From: UBA1756 sp045222555
GTDB taxonomy: Bacteria; Bacteroidota; Bacteroidia; Bacteroidales; WCHB1-69
Assembly (NCBI GenBank): GCA_045222555.1
Contig: JBGUYY010000029.1
Location: 186,001 to 250,000 of the forward strand
Reading direction: 5' to 3'
DNA length: 64,000 nt
How positions within the stretch are numbered: the first letter of the stretch is position 1; every line of letters begins with the position of its first letter. The position numbers and the translations under genes are program-made. Below are positions 36,960-43,636 of this stretch, one piece after another. The notes under the pieces are model-generated. The model was not told the DNA's origin. It did not search any database and worked only from the letters and a program-made list of their open reading frames with translations.

Positions 36960-37409
36960 GTTGATTCGTTGATTTGTTGATTTGTTGAAATTATGGGATA
37001 CACATTCGGCTTTGAGAAATTGGAAGTATGGCAATTAGCCAAGGATTTTCTCAAGTTTGTTTATCTCATAATTGATACTTTCCCTCAAAAAGAAAGATTC
37101 AATTTAGTTGACCAAATTCGTAGAGCATCAACATCTATTGTCCTGAATCTGGCAGAAATGACTTCACGTTCTTCATTGAAAGAACAGGCCCATTTCGCAG
37201 AAAATGCTTTTGGATCCGCTATCGAAACATATTGCGCATTTCAGTTAGCGTATGATTTCGAATACATTAATGATGAACAAATGCAGACAATTTCGGACAA
37301 GTTAGCTGGCATTACCAACAGAATCAATGCTCTAAAAAAGAGTCAATACCAACGCATAAACAGATCAACAAATTAACGATTAAACGAATAAACAAATCAA
37401 CGAATAAAC
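36960..37409. repeat. Inverted repeat pair flanking the four-helix-bundle gene
   Basis: Arms at 36960-36979 and 37390-37409. A 13-nt core (ATTCGTTGATTTG at 36964-36976) is the exact reverse complement of 37393-37405, and the pairing extends to about 19 of 20 positions allowing G-U. The left arm itself is made of TTGATTTG octamers. Paired in RNA, the arms would loop out the whole gene. Confidence 0.75.
36993..37376 (+). CDS. Four-helix bundle protein (23S rRNA intervening-sequence protein family)
   Basis: 127 residues. FGFEKLEVWQLAKDFLKFVY at the N-terminus, then FNLVDQIRRASTSIVLNLAE and the third helix FAENAFGSAIETYCAFQLAYDF are the standard pattern of the S23/four-helix-bundle family (PF05635). 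The family is best known from intervening sequences inside 23S rRNA genes, and relatives (Avd) assist diversity-generating retroelements. Here it sits between serC and serA, more A/T-rich than both, and its last codons run into the right inverted repeat. No reverse transcriptase or rRNA is nearby. The biological role is unknown. Confidence 0.88.
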   Translation: MGYTFGFEKLEVWQLAKDFLKFVYLIIDTFPQKERFNLVDQIRRASTSIVLNLAEMTSRSSLKEQAHFAENAFGSAIETYCAFQLAYDFEYINDEQMQTISDKLAGITNRINALKKSQYQRINRSTN

Positions 37410-37426
37410 AATTAAAACAACCAACT

Positions 37427-38344
37427 ATGAAAGTTCTCGTTGCAACCGAAAAACCTTTCGCGAAGGTGGCCGTTGATGGCATTCGCGGAATTGTGGAGGC
37501 CGCTGGTTATGAGCTGTGCCTTCTTGAAAAATACACTGATGTTCAGCAGATTTACGATGCAGTGGCCGATGTGGACGCGCTGATCGTGCGTTCCGACAAG
37601 GTGACCGCCCAGGTGGTGGACGCCGCAAAGAACCTCAAGATTGTGGTCCGTGCAGGAGCCGGCTTCGACAACCTCGACCTCGCCGCCTGTACCGCCAACA
37701 ACATCGTGGCTGAAAACACCCCCGGCCAGAACTCCAACGCCGTGGCCGAACTCGCCCTCGGCATGATGATCTACATGGCCCGCAACACCTTCAAACCCGG
37801 CACCGGTGCTGAGCTGAAGGGCAAGAAAATCGGTATCCAGGCCTATGGTAACGTCGGCCGCCTCGTCGCCGAAAAGGCCAAAGCCCTCGGCATGGAAGTC
37901 TGGGCTTTCGACCCCTTCGTACCGAAAGAGAAGATGGAAGCTGAAGGTGTACACGTTCCCGCTACCCTCGAAGAGATGTACGAGAACTGCCACTACATCT
38001 CCCTCCATATTCCTGCCAACGACCAGACCAAGAAGTCGATCGGCAAGAACCTCGTGGGCCGTATGCCCAAAGGCGGCTGCGTGATCAACACCGCCCGTAA
38101 GGAGGTCATCAACGAAGAGGAGCTCGCCGCTTTGATGGCAGAACGCGAAGACCTCAAGTACTGCACCGACATCGCCCCCGTGGAGATGGGTCTGTTCGAA
38201 GGTTTCGAGAAGCGCTTCTTCGCCACCCCGAAAAAACAGGGTGCCGAGACCGCCGAGGCCAACATCAACGCCGCCAAGGCAGCTGCCAGCCAGATTGTCA
38301 GCTTCTTCCAGACCGGCGACAAAAAGTTCCAGGTGAACAAATAA
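37427..38344 (+). CDS. serA: D-3-phosphoglycerate dehydrogenase (short form)
   Basis: 305 residues. NAD-dependent oxidation of 3-phosphoglycerate, first step of serine synthesis. The nucleotide-binding turn is GIQAYGNVGR, followed by FDPF, and the catalytic region includes NTARKEVINEEEL and DIAPVEMG. It lacks the C-terminal ACT domain of the E. coli type, so serine feedback through that domain is not expected. Paired with serC in one transcription direction and followed by a strong terminator. Confidence 0.93.
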   Translation: MKVLVATEKPFAKVAVDGIRGIVEAAGYELCLLEKYTDVQQIYDAVADVDALIVRSDKVTAQVVDAAKNLKIVVRAGAGFDNLDLAACTANNIVAENTPGQNSNAVAELALGMMIYMARNTFKPGTGAELKGKKIGIQAYGNVGRLVAEKAKALGMEVWAFDPFVPKEKMEAEGVHVPATLEEMYENCHYISLHIPANDQTKKSIGKNLVGRMPKGGCVINTARKEVINEEELAALMAEREDLKYCTDIAPVEMGLFEGFEKRFFATPKKQGAETAEANINAAKAAASQIVSFFQTGDKKFQVNK

Positions 38345-38368
38345 GCCGACCAGGCTTTGCAACAAAAA

Positions 38369-38394
38369 AAGGCTCCTCAAAAGGAGCCTTTTTT
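38369..38394. terminator. Intrinsic terminator after serA, possibly bidirectional
   Basis: Perfect 9-bp stem AAGGCTCCT / AGGAGCCTT with a CAAA loop. It is flanked by A-run and T-run on opposite sides, so it can stop serA and the convergent lipoprotein gene. Confidence 0.92.
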
Positions 38395-38414
38395 GTTATC
38401 ATCACATCCCAACA

Positions 38415-39353
38415 CTATTCATAAACATACTTTCTCGTCGTATAGATCGTCATGCGCTCCCTGCCATCGCCCATCACTGCATCAACGCTCTCGACCGTGT
38501 ATTCCCGAGTAGAAATCCATGTCATAACCACAGGATATTTCCCATCGTAAGTATAGGCATGGTCGTACACATCGGTACCCCCATTCGATTCAACTATGCA
38601 ACGGGAGATATTGTTTTTTGACATCGTCAGCGGGAAGCTGGCATAAAAAAGTTGAGATGCAACCTGATCCAATTTCATACCACGAAGAGGGTTCAACATC
38701 TTATCGTAGGTAAAATAATAATCGGCAGCGTATGAACCCTGCCTGAAAGCGAGTTGCTCCACATTATCCCCATCCCAGTAGAAATAATACTCACGCTTAT
38801 CGTCACGCAGCGCTTTTTCATCCCCATCAGGCAACGGAGGCAGGCCTGCAAGCAATCCAACAGGAAGAAGTTCCTGTGTTACAGCACTTTTACCAGAAAG
38901 TGGAGTAAAAACAATCTTCTGGATTTTACCCTTTGAATAAGTGTACTCATAGACAAAATCGCAGGTGGAGCCCGTATAAAACTCCATGGTGGTCAACAAA
39001 CCATTTTTATACACGAACTCGTATCTGGATTCTCCTCCATTACATTCGATGGTGGTGATTTTTGCATTTTTATAAACAAAATGATAATTTGCCATCAACT
39101 GTCCGTCAGCTTCATAAAAATCGACACTCTCCAACTGATTGCCTTTCCAGTTCCACACCTGTCCCACATATTCGGGATTGCTATACTCACGGGTGGTCAC
39201 CCATTCATGCCCATTCCACATCTCGTCTTTTTCGCTAAGACAAAAGCTTACCTGCGAAATCTTCTTTTTCGGGTTATATCGCCCCTCTTTGTTGCACGAC
39301 ACCATCACCGAGCATATCATGGCGATGATCAGAATAAATGATAAACGTTTCAT
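38415..39353 (-). CDS. Lipoprotein with beta-hairpin repeats (paralogue A)
   Basis: 312 residues from the ATG at 39353. Signal sequence with lipobox VMVSC, then KEGRYNPKKKISQV, almost identical in order to the neighbour at 39361-40242 (KEGLYNPKKKISQI). The mature part has repeated strands such as WNWKGNQLESVDFY, FVYKNGLLTTMEFY and YTYSKGKIQKIVF, an RHS/YD-like or DUF4595-like beta pattern. The pair arose by tandem duplication; 7 nt separate them. Surface lipoprotein of unknown function. Confidence 0.7.
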   Translation of the reverse strand: MKRLSFILIIAMICSVMVSCNKEGRYNPKKKISQVSFCLSEKDEMWNGHEWVTTREYSNPEYVGQVWNWKGNQLESVDFYEADGQLMANYHFVYKNAKITTIECNGGESRYEFVYKNGLLTTMEFYTGSTCDFVYEYTYSKGKIQKIVFTPLSGKSAVTQELLPVGLLAGLPPLPDGDEKALRDDKREYYFYWDGDNVEQLAFRQGSYAADYYFTYDKMLNPLRGMKLDQVASQLFYASFPLTMSKNNISRCIVESNGGTDVYDHAYTYDGKYPVVMTWISTREYTVESVDAVMGDGRERMTIYTTRKYVYE

Positions 39354-39360
39354 AATGACA

Positions 39361-40242
39361 TTATTCGTAATCGTAAATAGCACTCGAACTGTACGACACG
39401 CGTTCGGTAGCGGAACTGCTGGTGGATGTGCCGGTAGCTATAGTCGGCACATCGCCCTGATAGGTGTACGAATAGTCTGTGATGCTGATGCTGTTATCAG
39501 AATGAATCTCTACACGGGAGACATTGTTTTTGGAGACAACCATCTGGAAATCCACCATTTCAACTTCCCACAATCCATACAGAGGATTCAATTTCTTATC
39601 GTAAGTGTAGTAGTATTCCGCGGTATAATTGGCACTGCGGTAGATACAATGCTTCACGTTTTTGCCGGACCATTCAAATTCATACTCGAAAGAAGAGCCC
39701 TTCGGGGCATTCAGACCCGCTTGTCCTTTTTGAACAGGGAGGTTGAGATTCAGCACACTGGAGGGCAGCGGATGGGCAGCAGCAGCCTTACCGCTGAAGG
39801 CAGTGTAAGCAATTTTGGTGATCTTGCCACCTTCGTGGGTGATACCATATACGGCCACCCGATCAGCGCCATCATACAACTCAATAGAGGTAATTTTCCC
39901 CTTCTCATACACAAAGTCATAGTGCTCAGAACTTCCCCAACTGATGGAGGAAAGCTTTTTGCCGTCATACGTAAAATGATCGGTATACGACAACTGGCCA
40001 TCATAGTAATAGTCAATACTTTCCAGTTGCTTGCCATTCCAGTTCCATACCTGATGACCATCCTCACCATTGTATTCATCTTCTACCACCCATGAATTAC
40101 CATCCCAATATTCAGATTTATACGAGTATGTGTATGTAATCTGGCTAATTTTCTTTTTAGGGTTGTACAATCCTTCTTTCGTACAGGAGACCATTAGCGC
40201 ACAAAGGACAAGCATGCCCACAAAAAATTTCAAAGTTTTCAT
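39361..40242 (-). CDS. Lipoprotein with beta-hairpin repeats (paralogue B)
   Basis: 293 residues from the ATG at 40242; the frame is open 44 codons further but that part is not protein-like and covers the promoter. Lipobox LMVSC. Repeats of the type WNWNGKQLESIDYYY, FTYDGKKLSSISW and FVYEKGKITSIELY run through the protein, and a low-complexity Ser/Thr stretch (GTSTSSSATE) lies near the C-terminus. First gene of a two-gene operon with its tandem paralogue. Function unknown. Confidence 0.7.
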   Translation of the reverse strand: MKTLKFFVGMLVLCALMVSCTKEGLYNPKKKISQITYTYSYKSEYWDGNSWVVEDEYNGEDGHQVWNWNGKQLESIDYYYDGQLSYTDHFTYDGKKLSSISWGSSEHYDFVYEKGKITSIELYDGADRVAVYGITHEGGKITKIAYTAFSGKAAAAHPLPSSVLNLNLPVQKGQAGLNAPKGSSFEYEFEWSGKNVKHCIYRSANYTAEYYYTYDKKLNPLYGLWEVEMVDFQMVVSKNNVSRVEIHSDNSISITDYSYTYQGDVPTIATGTSTSSSATERVSYSSSAIYDYE

Positions 40243-40272
40243 ATTCGCCGTATTTATTACAAATTCAATTTG

Positions 40273-40280
40273 CAAAAATA
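40273..40280 (-). promoter_or_regulatory. Probable -7 promoter box of the paired lipoprotein genes
   Basis: TATTTTTG on the minus strand, 30 nt before the ATG at 40242. Confidence 0.45.
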
Positions 40281-40349
40281 CAAAAAAAGTAAGGATTTTT
40301 TGAAATGAAAAATATTTTGCAAAGAAAAGCATCCAAGCAGATAATTCAC

Positions 40350-40357
40350 TATTTTTG
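40350..40357 (+). promoter_or_regulatory. Probable -7 promoter box of the rubredoxin gene
   Basis: TATTTTTG matches TAnnTTTG, 39 nt before the ATG at 40397. No good -33 box at the usual distance. Confidence 0.45.
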
Positions 40358-40396
40358 CAGATGAAAAAAATCAATTATTAACCTAAAATCATCATT

Positions 40397-40555
40397 ATGA
40401 AAAAACATGTTTGTGACGTATGCGGATGGGTTTATGACCCGCAAGTTGGAGTACCGGAAGCCGGCATTGCCCCTGGCACCCCGTGGGAAGAACTTCCCGA
40501 AGATTTTGAATGCCCGATGTGCGGCGTGGGAAAGGACCAGTTCTCGGAAGCGTAA
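40397..40555 (+). CDS. Rubredoxin
   Basis: 52 residues, ending at TAA 40553-40555. Two CxxC knuckles, CDVC (residues 6-9) and CPMC (39-42), hold a single iron, with the conserved WVYDPQVGVPEAGI and GTPWEELPEDF segments between them. It is a small one-electron carrier used by anaerobes, often in oxygen or peroxide detoxification. It has its own promoter box and lies 90 bp upstream of efp. Full length for the family. Confidence 0.95.
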   Translation: MKKHVCDVCGWVYDPQVGVPEAGIAPGTPWEELPEDFECPMCGVGKDQFSEA

Positions 40556-40600
40556 TTGTTAATAAAAGTTAATGAAGTTCGGGAAAAAGCAAAAAAAATG

Positions 40601-40608
40601 TAATTTTG
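40601..40608 (+). promoter_or_regulatory. Probable -7 promoter box of efp
   Basis: TAATTTTG, with GTTC 20 nt upstream in the -33 position (one mismatch to TTTG class sites). It lies 37 nt before the efp ATG. Confidence 0.5.
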
Positions 40609-40645
40609 CACCCCGAAATTTATAACATTTAAAATTAATAATTAT

Positions 40646-41212
40646 ATGGCAACAACTGCAGATTTCAAGAACGGCTTATGCATAGAGTTCAATGGTGACC
40701 TCTGGAAAATTGTTGAGTTCCAACATGTTAAACCCGGTAAAGGTCCCGCTTTCGTTACTTCCAAACTGAAAAACCTCAAGACCGGTCGCGTTCTGGAAAA
40801 CACTTTCACCGCTGGTGTGAAGATTGAATTGGCGAATGTTGAGCGCCGTCCCTACCAATTTTTGTATAAAGAGGGTGATGACATGTACAACTTCATGCAC
40901 ACCGAGACTTACGAGCAGATCTCCATCCAGCGTGACCTCGTGAGCAACCCCGACCTGTTGAAAGAGGGTCAGACGGTGGAAATGATGTTCGATGCCAAGA
41001 CCGAGACTCCCCTCACCTGTGAGATGCCGGCCTTCGTGGCACTGGAAGTCACCTATACCGAACCCGGTGTGAAGGGCGACACGGCCACCAACACGCTGAA
41101 AAGAGCTACCGTGGAAACCGGCGCAGAGGTTTTCGTACCTCTGTTCATCGAAACCGGCGAAAAGATCATGGTGGACACCCGCACCAACAAATACTCTGAA
41201 CGAGTCAAATAA
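40646..41212 (+). CDS. efp: Translation elongation factor P
   Basis: 188 residues, three beta-barrel domains. EF-P rescues ribosomes stalled at polyproline. The tip loop HVKPGKGPAFVTSKL carries a Lys at the position modified in E. coli-type EF-P. The C-terminus TGEKIMVDTRTNKYSERVK is typical. Its stop overlaps the lpxD start (TAATG). In this window the HU/SPOR protein with long Pro-Glu runs is an obvious client type. Confidence 0.96.
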   Translation: MATTADFKNGLCIEFNGDLWKIVEFQHVKPGKGPAFVTSKLKNLKTGRVLENTFTAGVKIELANVERRPYQFLYKEGDDMYNFMHTETYEQISIQRDLVSNPDLLKEGQTVEMMFDAKTETPLTCEMPAFVALEVTYTEPGVKGDTATNTLKRATVETGAEVFVPLFIETGEKIMVDTRTNKYSERVK

Positions 41213-42195
41213 TGAAGCTACAGAAGCCTATCACGATTGACGAGCTGCTCGGCATCCTGCAGACAGACGCAACGGTCAAGGGGAAACGTGACAACCTGGT
41301 GAGCGGCATCAACGAGCTGCACTCCGTGGAAGTTGGCGACCTCTCGTTTGTGGACAATGCCAAGTACTATGACCGGATGCTCAAGAGCAACGCCACCGTC
41401 ATTCTGATTGACAAGGATTACGACTGTCCGGAGGGCAAGACGCTGATACAGGTGGCTGACCCGCTGATGGCCTATCTCACGGTGGTGCGGAAGTACATCT
41501 CCTTCCACCCGCAGACCATGCCCATCCACCCGTCGGCTCGCATCGGAGAAGGCACGGTGGTGCAGCCCTGCACCTTCATCGGCGAAAACGTCACCATCGG
41601 AAAGAACTGCATCATCCACTCGAATGTGAGCATCTATGCTGACACGGTGATTGGCGACAATGTGGTGATTCACTCGGGCAGTGTGATCGGTGCCGACGCC
41701 TGCTACTTCCAGAAACGTCCCGGCGGCTGGGTGAAATTCGACTCCTGCGGCAAGACGGTCATCGGCAACGATGTGGAAATCGGCTGCAACGTATGCATCG
41801 ACCGCGGCGTGTCGGGCGACACCTACATCGGCGACGGCTGCAAATTCGACAATTTCGTACAGGTGGGGCACGACACTTATATCGGTGCCCGCTGCCTGTT
41901 GGGTTCACACTCCGCCGTTGCGGGGTGCACCCGTATCGAAGACGAATGCGTAATCTGGTCTAAATCAGTAGTCAACAAAGACCTGACCATTGCCAAGCGA
42001 ACCACTCTGCTGGCTTTGTCTGCCCTTGACAAGAGTGTGACGGAAGAGGGCACCACCCTTTTCGGCACTCCCGCCATCGATGCCCGCCGCAAGTGGCGCG
42101 AGATGGCTTGTGCGCGGCAGCTGCCAGAAATGGCCGACGAGATCTACCAACTCAAAAAGGAGTTGGCGGAACTGAAAGAACAATTAAAGAAATAG
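41212..42195 (+). CDS. lpxD: UDP-3-O-acylglucosamine N-acyltransferase (LpxD type)
   Basis: 327 residues. Left-handed beta-helix acyltransferase of lipid A synthesis, transferring a hydroxyacyl chain from ACP to the 2-amino group. The N-terminal uridine-binding-like domain is followed by hexapeptide repeats (IHPSARIGEG, IGENVTIGKN, IGDNVVIHSG and so on) with the catalytic His region VQVGHDTYIG. It ends in a Lys/Glu-rich helix, as LpxD does. Coupled to efp by 1-nt overlap. Bacteroidetes often carry a second LpxD paralogue at this efp position, so the lipid A role is likely but not certain. Confidence 0.87.
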   Translation: MKLQKPITIDELLGILQTDATVKGKRDNLVSGINELHSVEVGDLSFVDNAKYYDRMLKSNATVILIDKDYDCPEGKTLIQVADPLMAYLTVVRKYISFHPQTMPIHPSARIGEGTVVQPCTFIGENVTIGKNCIIHSNVSIYADTVIGDNVVIHSGSVIGADACYFQKRPGGWVKFDSCGKTVIGNDVEIGCNVCIDRGVSGDTYIGDGCKFDNFVQVGHDTYIGARCLLGSHSAVAGCTRIEDECVIWSKSVVNKDLTIAKRTTLLALSALDKSVTEEGTTLFGTPAIDARRKWREMACARQLPEMADEIYQLKKELAELKEQLKK

Positions 42196-42200
42196 TTGCG

Positions 42201-42229
42201 AGAGGATGCCGAAAGCATCCTCTTTTTTT
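42201..42229. terminator. Intrinsic terminator between lpxD and dtd
   Basis: Perfect 9-bp stem AGAGGATGC / GCATCCTCT with a 5-nt loop, followed by six or more T. It separates two convergent genes. Confidence 0.92.
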
Positions 42230-42239
42230 GTCCTCTGCC

Positions 42240-42689
42240 CTACTTTTCCGGCCATTCCAGAAGAATGGTGACGGGGCCGTCGTTGACAAAATCGACCTTC
42301 ATGTCGGCGCCGAACTCGCCCGTTTCCACCTGCAGCCCGTACTCTTCGCGCAGGGTGCGATTGAAGAGGTCGTACAACGGTTCGGCCACTTCAGGCCGGG
42401 CGGCACGGATGAAACTGGGACGGTTGCCCTTCCGCGCGTCGCCGTACAGCGTGAACTGCGAGATGCTGAGCACCGCACCGCCGACTTCCGCCAGCGACAG
42501 GTTCATCTTCCCCTCCCCGTCTTCAAACACCCGCATCCCGGCCACCTTCTTCGCCAAGAAAGCCACCTCCTGCGGCGTGTCCTCATGTGTAAAACCCACC
42601 AGCAGCATGAATCCGCGGCCGATTTTCCCGACCACCTGACCGTCGATGCGCACCTCGGCGCGACTGCAACGCTGTACTACCACTCTCAT
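42240..42689 (-). CDS. dtd: D-aminoacyl-tRNA deacylase
   Basis: 149 residues. Removes D-amino acids and glycine mischarged on tRNA. Motifs: MRVVVQRCSRAEVRIDG start, SQFTLYGDARKGNRPSF in the middle and NDGPVT near the end, the last being the cross-subunit GP motif of the active site. Normal length. Downstream of the DUF4249 gene by 6 nt on the minus strand. Confidence 0.96.
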   Translation of the reverse strand: MRVVVQRCSRAEVRIDGQVVGKIGRGFMLLVGFTHEDTPQEVAFLAKKVAGMRVFEDGEGKMNLSLAEVGGAVLSISQFTLYGDARKGNRPSFIRAARPEVAEPLYDLFNRTLREEYGLQVETGEFGADMKVDFVNDGPVTILLEWPEK

Positions 42690-42695
42690 GATCTG

Positions 42696-43622
42696 CTATT
42701 TTCTTTCGTGTTCCACATGCTGAAGGGCAAAAGCGCCGAAGAGCCCGAAGCCTCCCTCAATATTGTTATAGGTCTGAATCGGCTCCAACAAAAACGTGCT
42801 CAAGGCTCCCAAATCATTCAACGTGCTTTCATACAGATAACAATGCTTGTCGAGGAAGAGAATCCACTCCACATCTTCATCCATCTCATCATCTTCTTCA
42901 TAATCAGTATCATATTCATAGAGATAGCGTATCGTTTTACCATCTCTCCCTTCATCAGAAAAACAATTGTACACCTTGCTGCCCTCATTCAAGGTCATCA
43001 GCGAAAAATAGGTAGTGTAGTAACGGCTGGGCTCCACTTCCGTCCAATCATCATCATCATATTCCACTTCCCACAAGGTACCGAAAGCATAGAAATTCTC
43101 CTCACTAGCATAGTCATCCCACACCAGATAGGTATCGTAATGCGGATCATTGTAAAAATCGCCGTCGTGGGTGTCGTTCTGACTCAGCACATTCTCCCAG
43201 CGCAGGTTGATATTACGGGCGTAAGGGACAGTGCATGTGGAGGTCACCTCTTTGAAATCCCGAGCCATCGCCCGAATGTAATAGGTCTGCCCCTCTACGA
43301 TAGGGAAATCAGTGGTGGGCAGCAGATAGAGCTTTTGGATGGAATCGTATCGAGCGGTGAACCAGTTCGCCCTGTCGGTGGAGAGTTCCACCACACCATC
43401 CCCGATAATTTGGATATCCTCGCGGCTGCCGCTGCCGTACAAGAGGTGAGTATGCGACAGATGCACCTTCACCGTGTCCATGCCAGGGAAGATACGACAA
43501 TACAGCACCAACTGCTGCGTTTCGTGCAGCTGGTCTTCGATATCCACTGTCGAAATACACCCCGTCAGCCCCACAGTCAGCAGGGATAGAATTATCAGTA
43601 TAATTTTATTTAATTTATTCAT
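42696..43622 (-). CDS. DUF4249 lipoprotein, partner of a TonB-dependent receptor
   Basis: 308 residues from the ATG at 43622 (a TTG two codons upstream is less likely). Lipobox GLTGC; mature domain starts with VDIEDQLHETQQLVLYCRIFPG and continues with beta-sandwich strands (VEGQTYYIRAMA) followed by an acidic Asp/Glu/Tyr-rich region. DUF4249 proteins are typically encoded directly after a TonB-dependent receptor, as here (14-nt gap), and probably sit on the outer membrane as its accessory. The ligand is unknown. Confidence 0.82.
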   Translation of the reverse strand: MNKLNKIILIILSLLTVGLTGCISTVDIEDQLHETQQLVLYCRIFPGMDTVKVHLSHTHLLYGSGSREDIQIIGDGVVELSTDRANWFTARYDSIQKLYLLPTTDFPIVEGQTYYIRAMARDFKEVTSTCTVPYARNINLRWENVLSQNDTHDGDFYNDPHYDTYLVWDDYASEENFYAFGTLWEVEYDDDDWTEVEPSRYYTTYFSLMTLNEGSKVYNCFSDEGRDGKTIRYLYEYDTDYEEDDEMDEDVEWILFLDKHCYLYESTLNDLGALSTFLLEPIQTYNNIEGGFGLFGAFALQHVEHERK

Positions 43623-43636
43623 TATCAATAAAATAA

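Noticed and set aside
42093..43589. 498-codon plus-strand frame over dtd and DUF4249
   Set aside because: It spans two well-supported minus-strand genes and the terminator at 42201; no domain is visible.
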